Of a stretch of DNA of 12,939 bases, positions 6,599 through 12,812 are shown piece after piece (positions within the stretch are counted from its first letter, which is position 1; every line of letters starts with the position of its first letter). The notes under the pieces are model-generated. The model was not told the DNA's origin. It searched no databases and was given only the letters and a program-made list of their open reading frames with translations. The stretch spans positions 1-12,939 of the forward strand of contig JAOUDB010000034.1 in NCBI GenBank assembly GCA_029859485.1. The letters run 5' to 3'. Position numbers and translations under genes: made by a program. This DNA is from Desulfuromonadales bacterium (lineage in GTDB: Bacteria > Desulfobacterota > Desulfuromonadia > Desulfuromonadales > BM103).

Positions 6599-6638
6599 TG
6601 TGTAAAATCAATCAACGAACGTTTACTGATTTTACACA
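6599..6638. repeat. 12-bp inverted repeat upstream of the small serine recombinase
   Basis: TGTGTAAAATCA (6599-6610) and TGATTTTACACA (6627-6638) are perfect inverted copies with a 16-bp centre that contains AACGTT-like symmetry. The size (40 bp) and position just before the recombinase gene fit a dimer-binding crossover subsite or an autoregulatory operator of a serine resolvase. Confidence 0.7.
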
Positions 6639-6737
6639 ACCTCTAACATGATCGTCCAGGAAAACCCCGCGGCATTGAAAGTTATCATTTAAGCTCTGTG
6701 GCATAGGCCAATGCGCGAAGTTGAAAAGACCCTTGTT

Positions 6738-6766
6738 TTGACATTAAACAGCTCTGTAAAATTATG
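6738..6766 (+). promoter_or_regulatory. Candidate promoter for the 228-aa acidic protein gene
   Basis: A perfect -35 TTGACA (6738-6743) is followed 16-17 bp later by AATTAT/ATTATG (6760-6766), a partial -10. The predicted start leaves a leader of about 60 nt before the ATG at 6835. Confidence 0.5.
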
Positions 6767-6834
6767 AGAATGCAAATTGAACCTGTTGAATCGTTTTACT
6801 TTATGACTAACCAAAAGACCTGAAAGGAACTGCA

Positions 6835-7521
6835 ATGCTCGAAGTCCAAACCGACAACTTGAATCAGCCCTGCCCTCTATACGAAAAACACCAAGGGCAA
6901 TCTTCACCTGAACCTGCATACATAGAGTTAGACTGCCGTGACGGCGGCCAGCTCTATGCCTATTCAGATTGCTCCACGAACGGCACTTCTCATGAAGTTT
7001 TCCACGAACTTGCGGTGCAATGGCCCATTAATGGTACGACCAAGGGAGCCGACCTTCAGGGTCTGTTTAATGATGAAGGCTTCCTGTCTTGCTGCCGTCG
7101 AATCCTCGGAGGTTTTACGGAAGACTGGGATGGTCGAAATATTGTCGGGACCTTTAACGAGGATGCGCTCGATGCCATCGCCGAAGCTGACCATCTAATC
7201 TCATCATTGTCTGACCAGGATGTCGATGTCTGGGATGCCGATGAATGGCTTTTTACTTCTTCAACGCTGATCGACCATTGGCCAGGAGGAATGAGCCTTG
7301 ACGATGCTGTAGATAGCGCAGAGAAAGACAAAGAAAACTACCTTTCCTCCCATGAAGTGGTGGTCGGTTCAATAAGGAATGCTCTATTGGTAAGAGCTCT
7401 CGATTACTTCGACGGGGAGCCTGCCGCTATCTACGTAAACCATATCGAGGCTCTATTGAAAAACCATAAAATCACCGAAGACGACGCGAGTGATTGGGTT
7501 TCGCAATTTGGTGCAAATTAA
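6835..7521 (+). CDS. Unknown acidic 228-aa protein
   Basis: I cannot assign a function. The protein is rich in Asp and Glu throughout, with a conserved-looking core (AYIELDCRDGGQLYAYSD at 28-45, SHEVFHELAVQWPI at 52-65, EDWDGRNIVGTFNEDALDAI at 96-115). It resembles, from memory only, hypothetical proteins carried by plasmids and integrative elements. No membrane segment or signal peptide is evident. AAGGAA six to seven bases before the ATG supports the start and a TTGACA promoter lies upstream. It stands alone between the recombinase and hipBA. Its acidity would suit a DNA mimic or antirestriction protein, but that is speculation. Confidence 0.8.
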   Translation: MLEVQTDNLNQPCPLYEKHQGQSSPEPAYIELDCRDGGQLYAYSDCSTNGTSHEVFHELAVQWPINGTTKGADLQGLFNDEGFLSCCRRILGGFTEDWDGRNIVGTFNEDALDAIAEADHLISSLSDQDVDVWDADEWLFTSSTLIDHWPGGMSLDDAVDSAEKDKENYLSSHEVVVGSIRNALLVRALDYFDGEPAAIYVNHIEALLKNHKITEDDASDWVSQFGAN

Positions 7522-7596
7522 GCACATTAAAGAGCACGTAGTCCGTGACAACAGTTGTTAACGGTGTACGGTGCCTGCAAATTCTGTCATAGCTAT

Positions 7597-7738
7597 TCGC
7601 CAAAAGTGACGATATAGGCGCAATATATTGCACTAATTCGTCAACAATGACGACAAAAACATGCTTTTAAAATTATACGACTCGTTATTTTTGACGAATT
7701 AAGCTACAATGTTCACTATAACTCGTCAAAGGAGGCGA
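7597..7738. promoter_or_regulatory. Four hipBA operators, consensus TCGTCA-N4-TGACGA
   Basis: Four 16-bp sites precede hipB: TCGCCAAAAGTGACGA (7597-7612), perfect TCGTCAACAATGACGA (7638-7653), TCGTTATTTTTGACGA (7682-7697), and a weaker TCGTCAAAGGAGGCGA (7723-7738) that covers the hipB ribosome-binding site. Centres are about 41-44 bp apart, four helical turns, so bound dimers would face the same side. This matches HipB-type cooperative autorepression. A palindrome GCAATATATTGC (7620-7631) lies between the first two. A TACAAT (7705-7710) between sites three and four is a possible -10. Confidence 0.8.
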
Positions 7739-7745
7739 CATATCG

Positions 7746-8090
7746 ATGGAAAGCATAATAAGCGACAAAGTCGTTCTGGAAGAAATTGGCCACCGCTTGT
7801 GTCGTCTTCGCATAGAGCGGGGGGTTACTCAAGCCGACCTAGCCAAAGAGTCCGGAGTCTCAAAACGCACAGTCGAGCGGATAGAAGCTGGCGAGTCAAC
7901 GCAGAGCTCAAATTTGATACGCGTGATGAGATCTCTCGATATTCTTGACTCTCTTTATGCGGCAATTCCAAACTCTGGACCGCGGCCAATGGACCTATTG
8001 AAATTGCACGGCAAAGAACGGCAACGTGTCTCAACAAAAACGCAGAAAAATACGGTTGATGATAAATGGCAATGGGGGAATGAAGAGTGA
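7746..8090 (+). CDS. hipB: HipB-like antitoxin / repressor (XRE family)
   Basis: A 114-aa protein with an XRE helix-turn-helix at about 13-70 (RLRIERGVTQADLAKESGVSKRTVERIEAGE) and a charged, probably flexible C-terminal tail. In HipBA systems this protein binds operators upstream of its own gene and neutralises HipA. AAGGAGG about ten bases before the ATG supports the start. The stop overlaps the hipA start (GTGA), so the two are translationally coupled. Four operator-like palindromes precede it. Identification rests mainly on linkage to HipA, since XRE proteins alone are not diagnostic. Confidence 0.9.
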   Translation: MESIISDKVVLEEIGHRLCRLRIERGVTQADLAKESGVSKRTVERIEAGESTQSSNLIRVMRSLDILDSLYAAIPNSGPRPMDLLKLHGKERQRVSTKTQKNTVDDKWQWGNEE

Positions 8091-9397
8091 GCACTGTAGC
8101 TGAAGTCAAACTGTGGGGACGTACTATAGGAGCGGTTGCCTTGGAAAATGGTGCGGAAGCAGCAACCTTTGAATATGCCTCGGACTTCACTCGTAGTGGT
8201 ATAGAAGTAGCTCCATTGACCATGCCCCTTGATCGCAAAGTGTACTCTTTCCCTGCTTTAGGAAAAGACGCCTTTCATGGATTGCCAGGCTTGCTTGCCG
8301 ATTCGCTACCGGACAAATTTGGCAACGCCTTAATCGATGCTTGGCTGGCAACACAAGGTAGAAGTTCAGGCTCTTTTAACGCTGTTGAGAGATTGTGTTA
8401 CACAGGTACGCGTGGCATGGGGGCGCTAGAGTACACCCCTGCGCTTGGCCCAAAAACCAGAAAAGCTAGGCACATAGAAATTAACAAACTGGTTGATCTC
8501 GCGTCTGAGGTGCTGACTCACCGTAACAACTTGCAGGCATCTTTCGGAGGTAATGGGGATAGTGAGAATGCGTTAAGAGATATCTTGCGTGTCGGCACCT
8601 CGGCAGGAGGTGCACGTGCTAAAGCAGTTATTGCCTGGAACCCCTCAACCAATGAGGTCCGGTCCGGTCAAGTTAATACAGATCCTGGTTTCGAACACTG
8701 GCTACTCAAATTTGATGGCGTTGCTGGCAACAAAGACAAGGAGATGGAAGATCCCAAAGGGTACGGCGTTACTGAGTACACATATTATAAAATGGCGATT
8801 GATGCAGGCATCAACATGAGTGAATGTAGGTTGCTAGAGGAAAACGGTCGAAGACATTTTATGACCCGTCGCTTTGACAGGCAGGAGGACGGCGAAAAAA
8901 CACATATGCAATCTCTGGGAGCCTTGGCTCACTTTGACTACAACATGGGTGGAGCGTACGCCTACGAACAAGCCCTACTGGCAATTCGTCAGCTCGACCT
9001 GCCGATGAGCTCTATCGAAGAACAGTTCCGGCGGATGGTCTTTAATATAATTGCTCGCAATCAGGACGACCACGTCAAAAACATTGCATTTTTGATGGAT
9101 AAAACTGGTACTTGGTCACTTGCACCGGCCTTTGACATAACATACAGTTTTCAGCCAACAGGGAAGCATACATCGATACATCAGATGACGCTAAATGGAA
9201 AGAGGGACCATTTTACCATGGAGGATTTTAGGACTTGTGCCGAAACAGTATCAATGAAACGTGGCCGAGCTGAGACGATCATTGATGAAGTTCACAGCGT
9301 AGTGTCTCGCTGGCAGGAGTATGCTGAGGAAACCAAAGTTTCTGCCGACTCACGAGATAAAATCGCTAAGACACTTCGTCTTGAAAGGTTCCCATAA
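8087..9397 (+). CDS. hipA: HipA-like serine/threonine kinase toxin
   Basis: A full-length (436 aa; E. coli HipA is 440) kinase toxin. In studied homologues HipA phosphorylates an aminoacyl-tRNA synthetase (GltX in E. coli), halting translation and producing dormancy. The N-terminal HipA subdomain (VAEVKLWGRTIGAV) leads to the nucleotide loop GTSAGGARAKA (170-180), Lys208 in WLLKFDG, the catalytic loop NQDDHVKN (325-332, Asp327 as base, Asn332 for magnesium) and the metal-binding Asp350 in APAFDITYS. The E. coli autophosphorylated Ser150 position aligns with Thr171 or Ser172. The kinase therefore looks active. It starts at a GTG overlapping the hipB stop and shares its promoter. The target here cannot be read from sequence. 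Confidence 0.95.
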   Translation: MSTVAEVKLWGRTIGAVALENGAEAATFEYASDFTRSGIEVAPLTMPLDRKVYSFPALGKDAFHGLPGLLADSLPDKFGNALIDAWLATQGRSSGSFNAVERLCYTGTRGMGALEYTPALGPKTRKARHIEINKLVDLASEVLTHRNNLQASFGGNGDSENALRDILRVGTSAGGARAKAVIAWNPSTNEVRSGQVNTDPGFEHWLLKFDGVAGNKDKEMEDPKGYGVTEYTYYKMAIDAGINMSECRLLEENGRRHFMTRRFDRQEDGEKTHMQSLGALAHFDYNMGGAYAYEQALLAIRQLDLPMSSIEEQFRRMVFNIIARNQDDHVKNIAFLMDKTGTWSLAPAFDITYSFQPTGKHTSIHQMTLNGKRDHFTMEDFRTCAETVSMKRGRAETIIDEVHSVVSRWQEYAEETKVSADSRDKIAKTLRLERFP

Positions 9398-9421
9398 ACT
9401 GGCGGCCGCTAGCCATTTTCT

Positions 9422-9853
9422 TTATTTTGACCTCCACCAGACGACCAATGCATTCCAGAGCTTGGTCGCCATGTAAATAGGCCATGCTTGGCGGCTCTTT
9501 TGACGATTGACCGTCTCAACATAGGCCTTTTTATCAGCCTTATCTCGTGCCTTGACAAAGTCAATCTCTCGCGGTGACATACTGCCCGCCCAGACCACTC
9601 GGTTTCTAGTAATCCAGTAATGTGACTTGCAGCCGTAGCTCCAGTTGCCTATAGAGGGTTTAAGTGAAACTGCATCCCCTGTTTTTCTCAAGGACCACTC
9701 AGCCGGGGACAGTGGGGTGACAACCTCCTCTCCGCAACCACAACAGCATTTATGAACAACAGTTTTATATTGCTCGCAGACATACAGGACTCCGTCTTCT
9801 AACTGGTCTGGGATGGTATCTACATGTGCGGGCACAATTGTTGAAATCTTCAT
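9422..9853 (-). CDS. DUF6527-type metal-binding protein of the ubiquitin-like operon
   Basis: A 143-aa protein, last in the operon. Conserved signatures are VVHKCCCGCGEEVVTPL (32-48), VSLKPSIGNW (62-71) and CKSHYWI (75-81). H34, C36-C38, C40, C75 and H78 could form a zinc site. This pattern fits the family named DUF6527, which is found beside bacterial ThiF/E1 and multi-ubiquitin genes. Its role is not certain: a peptidase that trims or removes the modifier is plausible, with Ser67, Ser77 and His78 among the candidate active residues. The C-terminus (AWPIYMATKLWNALVVWW) is hydrophobic and aromatic and may touch membrane or a partner. The start ATG overlaps the stop of the E1-like gene (ATGA). 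No JAB deubiquitinase is present, so this may take its place. Confidence 0.85.
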   Translation of the reverse strand: MKISTIVPAHVDTIPDQLEDGVLYVCEQYKTVVHKCCCGCGEEVVTPLSPAEWSLRKTGDAVSLKPSIGNWSYGCKSHYWITRNRVVWAGSMSPREIDFVKARDKADKKAYVETVNRQKSRQAWPIYMATKLWNALVVWWRSK

Positions 9854-11040
9854 TTATCCTCTGTCATTTCATCACGTGTCAAAGAATGGGAATTTATTGA
9901 GTAGGTCGTATGATGTGCTTTTACAATGTCCTGGTAAAACCCACAATACTGCTTCCACTTAAGAACCGCCAAAGAAGCATTTAAAGCATTTATGTCGGCA
10001 ACCTGAATATTCTTTTCGTAAAGCTCGTTCCCGTCATCGGCTCCCTGATAAGCGCGCCTGTCGAAATGGTCGCTTTTTACCGGAGTACATAATGTTGCCC
10101 GGCAAGTTCCAAGGATGCTCTCCCCTTCAGGAATTATCGAGAGCTCCATCCCAACGTCAACAAAGGGAATCCCCTTCTCCCTAAGGTATCCCCCGATCAA
10201 TTTCCTGACAGCACCTTTGTCCACGCAAAGAAAGACAAAATCGAAGCCGTCAAGTGCGTTGATGTTGTCTTCTGCGACATAGCAACCATGGGGAACAATG
10301 CCGGTTCGCATTACATCATAAATTTTATAATAGTGGTCAACTTTGAGCGGTTTATCTTCAAGAGTTTCTACTGAGGTAGCGCCTGGTGCCCGAAAAGCAT
10401 TGTGCTGCACATAAATGTCGCCATCAAACAGGTGAATTTCCTGTACCGGTGTTTTGGCAACTAGGTCAAAAACATAAGAACCCGTCCCTCCTAGGCCAAT
10501 GATGGCCACCCTACCCATTGCGAGCTTTGCAGAAGCTGCCAAGATGTTTGACCGACTTGAGGCAGAATCCCAATATCGGAAGACAGAATCTTCCTCACTG
10601 GAGACGATGACGTTAAAAGTGCATGGAGTGACATCTGGCTGAATTTGCTTTGCTTCATTCGAAATGATTGAAATATAGTTCTTCATCTTCGAATAATAGT
10701 CTACATAGCCATTTACGGGTTTGTTGGAGAAGCGATGTTGGGCTGTGAATCCTGGCCACAGGCTAAACTCCTTTGTTGAATGGCGGATGCTTTCAATAGG
10801 CACACCAGTATGACGACAGGGGTATTCGCCCACGAACCATACTTGGTGATCTCCTGGTTTGCCTAACTCCCCCACGTTCCCGTTGAGATTAGTAACAACG
10901 ACGCCCAATGCAATTTCCCTCTGAGCATTAACGTAGGGAACGGAGTGCACAAGAAGGTGTCCCTTCAGGATCTCTACCTCGTAACCCTCCTTCTGTAAGC
11001 GCAGGAGGTCAGGGTCAAGAACGATTTGTCTTGTTGACAT
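9850..11040 (-). CDS. ThiF/E1-like adenylyltransferase with N-terminal E2-like domain
   Basis: A 396-aa two-part protein. The C-terminal ThiF/E1 fold (about 172-385) has the nucleotide motif GLGGTGS (182-188), the acidic strand LFDGD (204-208) and the HNAFR motif (213-217), so it should adenylate the C-terminus of the ubiquitin-like protein encoded just upstream. The N-terminal region (about 8-160: EVEILKGHLLVHSVPYVN, GEYPCRHTGVP, AQHRFSNKP, GYVDYYSKM) matches my memory of the DUF6791 region of such proteins. It may act as an E2-like transfer domain, but no canonical E2 active-site cysteine context is evident; C75 is the most visible candidate. C313 and C318 are candidates for an E1 thioester. 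Its ATG lies 26 bp inside the preceding gene, with AGGGAGG upstream, so the two are coupled. Confidence 0.88.
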   Translation of the reverse strand: MSTRQIVLDPDLLRLQKEGYEVEILKGHLLVHSVPYVNAQREIALGVVVTNLNGNVGELGKPGDHQVWFVGEYPCRHTGVPIESIRHSTKEFSLWPGFTAQHRFSNKPVNGYVDYYSKMKNYISIISNEAKQIQPDVTPCTFNVIVSSEEDSVFRYWDSASSRSNILAASAKLAMGRVAIIGLGGTGSYVFDLVAKTPVQEIHLFDGDIYVQHNAFRAPGATSVETLEDKPLKVDHYYKIYDVMRTGIVPHGCYVAEDNINALDGFDFVFLCVDKGAVRKLIGGYLREKGIPFVDVGMELSIIPEGESILGTCRATLCTPVKSDHFDRRAYQGADDGNELYEKNIQVADINALNASLAVLKWKQYCGFYQDIVKAHHTTYSINSHSLTRDEMTEDK

Positions 11041-11284
11041 TGAAAATCATCCCTCCCTTGACCTGTGTATCTTCTCCATCTACCAACGTGCCATCCTTGC
11101 CGTGTGGGTTGGAATAAGCGACGGTGTATTCGATGTCGTTATTCGTTTGGTCGCCAGGAAATGCAAGCTGGACAACTTGCCTGTAGTTAACCTGTTTACC
11201 TGTAACTTCGCGTTCGCGACCGTTAACGATGATTGTACTTACTTTGTTTTGTCCGGGAGCTTGCTCTGAATGTTCGTTACTCAT
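11015..11284 (-). CDS. Single-domain ubiquitin-like modifier (multi-ubiquitin family)
   Basis: An 89-aa protein: a polar N-terminal tail (1-14) followed by one beta-grasp domain (15-89) with TIIVNGREREV, YRQVVQLAF, IEYTVAYSN, GTLVDGEDTQVKGGMIFNV in order. These match the multi-ubiquitin domain family found beside ThiF/DUF6527 genes; many relatives carry several tandem copies but only one is here. The C-terminus is NVNKTNRS, without the Gly-Gly of ubiquitin. Activation would therefore have to use the terminal Ser or a trimmed end. GAGGAG seven bases before the ATG at 11284 supports this start over the in-frame ATG at 11320, which lies inside a hairpin. The stop falls 26 bp within the E1-like gene. 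Confidence 0.87.
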   Translation of the reverse strand: MSNEHSEQAPGQNKVSTIIVNGREREVTGKQVNYRQVVQLAFPGDQTNNDIEYTVAYSNPHGKDGTLVDGEDTQVKGGMIFNVNKTNRS

Positions 11285-11310
11285 TTTTGTTCTCCTCAAT
11301 TTGTTATGTT

Positions 11311-11331
11311 GGAGCGCCATTGTGGCGCTCC
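11311..11331. promoter_or_regulatory. Intercistronic hairpin upstream of the ubiquitin-like gene
   Basis: A perfect 8-bp inverted repeat, GGAGCGCC (11311-11318) / GGCGCTCC (11324-11331), with a 5-nt loop. On the transcribed (minus) strand no T-run follows, so it is unlikely to be a simple terminator. It lies between the 57-aa gene and the ubiquitin-like gene, 27 bp ahead of the latter's start, where it could set mRNA processing or partial termination. Confidence 0.7.
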
Positions 11332-11338
11332 TTTGGAT

Positions 11339-11512
11339 TTACCTTTCCTTACGGACGCCTTTGAAAGGTTTATCATCAGCTTTCTGGTCCATAAATTTCC
11401 CAGAATCTGAATCACGCTTTACCCATCGTCCCGTTTTGGGGTTAAAGGTTTGCGAGCGCCCACGGACGGCGCCGTTACGGTGCCCATCGCCTTTGGGTGG
11501 GTTTGTGGCCAT
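11339..11512 (-). CDS. Small basic 57-aa protein, first gene of the ubiquitin-like operon
   Basis: A 57-aa, Gly/Lys/Arg-rich, probably disordered protein: MATNPPKGDGHRNGAVRGRS, then FNPKTGRWVKRDSDSGKF and DDKPFKGVRKER. A near-perfect Shine-Dalgarno (AAGGAGGTGA, about 5 bases before the ATG at 11512) predicts very strong translation, which supports a real gene and chooses this start over the upstream in-frame codons. I recall similar small proteins next to multi-ubiquitin/ThiF operons, but cannot name a family. Its many lysines could make it a conjugation target, an adaptor or a nucleic-acid binder; this is inferred. A promoter lies about 40 bp upstream. Confidence 0.8.
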   Translation of the reverse strand: MATNPPKGDGHRNGAVRGRSQTFNPKTGRWVKRDSDSGKFMDQKADDKPFKGVRKER

Positions 11513-11549
11513 AGCTATCACCTCCTTCGGGGTATCTCAGGCTCAACAC

Positions 11550-11579
11550 ATAATTAGCATCTTTTAAGCGTTCTGTCAA
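11550..11579 (-). promoter_or_regulatory. Promoter of the ubiquitin-like operon
   Basis: On the minus strand, TTGACA (11574-11579) is followed 18 bp later by AATTAT (11550-11555), preceded by TGCT. The predicted start near 11543 gives a leader of about 30 nt before the 57-aa gene and its strong ribosome-binding site. Confidence 0.65.
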
Positions 11580-11622
11580 TTATTTTTACAATTTTTAGAT
11601 TGATAAGATTATATACTTTTGT

Positions 11623-11636
11623 GTGCAGTGTGCAGT
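11623..11636 (+). repeat. Tandem GTGCAGT repeat in the divergent regulatory region
   Basis: GTGCAGT occurs twice in direct succession (11623-11629, 11630-11636), followed by GTAC, with another TGCAGT at 11644-11649. It lies between the divergent promoters of the ubiquitin-like operon and the XRE gene and is a candidate binding site for the XRE repressor. Confidence 0.45.
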
Positions 11637-11656
11637 GTACGAATGCAGTCTTTGCT

Positions 11657-11685
11657 TTGACAACTACGCAACTGCTTAATATATT
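11657..11685 (+). promoter_or_regulatory. Sigma-70 promoter of the XRE-protease operon
   Basis: TTGACA (11657-11662) and TATATT (11680-11685) are 17 bp apart, 11 of 12 consensus bases. The start would be near 11692. A second TTGACA at 11684-11689, with TACTTT 18 bp on (11708-11713), could give a start at about 11720, making a leaderless message for the XRE gene. Confidence 0.7.
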
Positions 11686-11720
11686 GACAATAGATGTTGA
11701 TGTGTTTTACTTTTACAACG

Positions 11721-12068
11721 ATGTCCCTAAACAAAACTCACATATCGCACATAGCAATTATCGTCGGCAAAAAGTTGCGTGAACTGCGTGAACGTGACTG
11801 TTTGTCTCAAGAGAAACTCTCGTCTCACCTAAGCATTTCTCGACCCACTCTTATCGCTTATGAAACAGGAAAGCAGTCACTCAGCGTTGCCGAGGCATAC
11901 TTGGCAGCAGACTACTTTCAAGTGGAAATTTCAGAGCTTGTGCCTAGCTTGGAGGACATCAAGCAACTGACTTCCGTAGACAATGCACTTGCTCAAAAAC
12001 ACTTTGATAGTAAGACACTGAAAGATGTTCAGTCTTTCATCTCTGAAATCAGAAAGGATGAAAAGTGA
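11721..12068 (+). CDS. XRE repressor (CapH/ImmR-like) paired with ImmA protease
   Basis: A 115-aa protein with a helix-turn-helix at about 14-75 (IVGKKLRELRERDCLSQEKL, then SISRPTLIAYETGKQSLSV) and a short helical C-terminus (DVQSFISEIRKDEK) that could mediate oligomerisation. It is coupled by a GTGA overlap to an ImmA/IrrE protease, the usual pairing in which the protease cleaves the repressor to release transcription. It is divergent from the ubiquitin-like operon and so probably controls it and itself. The start is uncertain: I use the ATG at 11721, where the message may be leaderless, because it puts a normal N-terminus before the HTH domain. The in-frame ATG at 11694 would add nine hydrophobic residues, and neither has a clear Shine-Dalgarno. 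Confidence 0.83.
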   Translation: MSLNKTHISHIAIIVGKKLRELRERDCLSQEKLSSHLSISRPTLIAYETGKQSLSVAEAYLAADYFQVEISELVPSLEDIKQLTSVDNALAQKHFDSKTLKDVQSFISEIRKDEK

Positions 12069-12592
12069 GAGAGAAAAGAGTTGCTGTCAAAGCGGCGAAA
12101 AAGGTTGTCTCACAACACCTAAAAAAACATGGTCGCCCAACAACATCCGGTAATTACAAAATTAACGTCAACAAGGTCGCCAAAGACTTGGGGGTAACTG
12201 TCGTCGAGCATGACTTTTCAGACGACATGTCTGGAGTTTTCGTTAGAGAAGGCGACAGCCTTTTTATTGGGGTAAACGAGAACCATCCACCCACGAGAAA
12301 GAGGTTCACCATTGCGCATGAGATAGGACACTTCTTGTTACATGCTGAAGATGTAATTCACCATGATAATTTTGACCTAGAATCACCTAGTGTGGTTCTG
12401 TATAGGTCAGAAGGCATAAATAGTAGTGCCGAGGTTGAGGCCAATGCCTTTGCCGCAGAACTGTTAATGCCAGAACAGATGATAGATGAATGTATTGAAG
12501 AAGGAAAAACTTCCATTGAGGGCTTAGCGAAAGCATTTAATGTCAGTATCGACGCTATGCGGTACAGGCTAATAAACCTCAACTATCTATAA
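12065..12592 (+). CDS. ImmA/IrrE-family zinc metalloprotease
   Basis: A 175-aa soluble zinc peptidase. The zinc motif is HEIGH (His85, Glu86, His89) in RFTIAHEIGHFLLH, with the third ligand probably Glu125 in VEANAFAAELLMP, both hallmarks of the ImmA/IrrE (PF06114) family. The N-terminal part (INVNKVAKDLGVTVVEHDF) and the C-terminal helix-turn-helix-like end (GLAKAFNVSIDAMRYRL) are also typical. It starts at a GTG overlapping the repressor stop (GTGA), with AAGGAT seven bases before. Family members cleave the partner XRE repressor after DNA damage or on sensing single-stranded DNA (ImmA of ICEBs1, CapP of CBASS). Here it would derepress the divergent ubiquitin-like operon. Confidence 0.93.
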   Translation: MREKRVAVKAAKKVVSQHLKKHGRPTTSGNYKINVNKVAKDLGVTVVEHDFSDDMSGVFVREGDSLFIGVNENHPPTRKRFTIAHEIGHFLLHAEDVIHHDNFDLESPSVVLYRSEGINSSAEVEANAFAAELLMPEQMIDECIEEGKTSIEGLAKAFNVSIDAMRYRLINLNYL

Positions 12593-12757
12593 GCACCCTC
12601 TCTTCCCAGTGCCCACTCTCGTCCGGCCCGGGGAGCCATGCAAAACCCGAACTGTGATAATGGCGCGATGCGCTACAAGCGCTAAGTGCTGAATTTATAT
12701 AACTATTTCTCTGTATTCCTTTTTCGCAGGGAATAGGCCTTGTAGCAATATTGAATT
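12593..12757. other. Non-coding right flank of the island
   Basis: No gene is seen in these 165 bases. They contain a short hairpin GCGCT-ACA-AGCGC (12670-12682) without a following T-run, and a GC-rich patch near 12630. The right boundary of the inserted DNA may lie here. Confidence 0.4.
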
Positions 12758-12791
12758 AAAAAAGCCCGCAAGTTAAATGACTTGCGGGCTT
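12758..12791 (-). terminator. Rho-independent terminator after the partial tRNA-Asn
   Basis: AGCCCGCAAG (12763-12772) and CTTGCGGGCT (12781-12790) form a 10-bp stem with an 8-nt loop. On the minus strand it is followed by six T (complement of 12758-12763). It lies 22 bp beyond the tRNA fragment and would end transcription coming from the promoter at 12904-12932. Confidence 0.88.
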
Positions 12792-12812
12792 AATAGTTAT
12801 TTAAGTGCTCAC

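Larger units (their letters stand above)
142..12812. mobile_element. Putative genomic island between tRNA-Asn repeats
   Basis: The segment is bounded by direct repeats of the tRNA-Asn 5' half. It holds two serine recombinases, a CI-like repressor, a toxin-antitoxin pair, a ubiquitin-like conjugation operon and several unknown genes, with no recognisable housekeeping gene. That composition is typical of a defence island or integrative element. The boundaries are inferred. Serine integrases normally need only a 2-bp shared core, so the 42-bp repeat may come from tRNA duplication rather than from the resident integrase. The true ends could lie between the left promoter (about 290) and the integrase end (468), and between the protease gene (12592) and the right terminator (about 12758). 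Confidence 0.5.

Noticed and set aside
7620..7631. GCAATATATTGC palindrome as a fifth hipBA operator
   Set aside because: It does not share the TCGTCA-N4-TGACGA pattern; mentioned only as a neighbouring palindrome.
9400..9414. Adjacent NotI-like GCGGCCGC and NheI-like GCTAGC sites after hipA, as in a cloning linker
   Set aside because: It is a short isolated stretch between two natural convergent genes with no vector sequence around it; chance or a weak hairpin explains it.
11015..11320. Longer ubiquitin-like protein starting at the ATG at 11320
   Set aside because: That ATG lies inside the hairpin and lacks a ribosome-binding site, while the ATG at 11284 has GAGGAG at proper spacing.
11311..11331. 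GGAGCGCC/GGCGCTCC hairpin as a Rho-independent terminator
   Set aside because: On the transcribed minus strand it is followed by AACATAAC rather than T; the operon continues through it.
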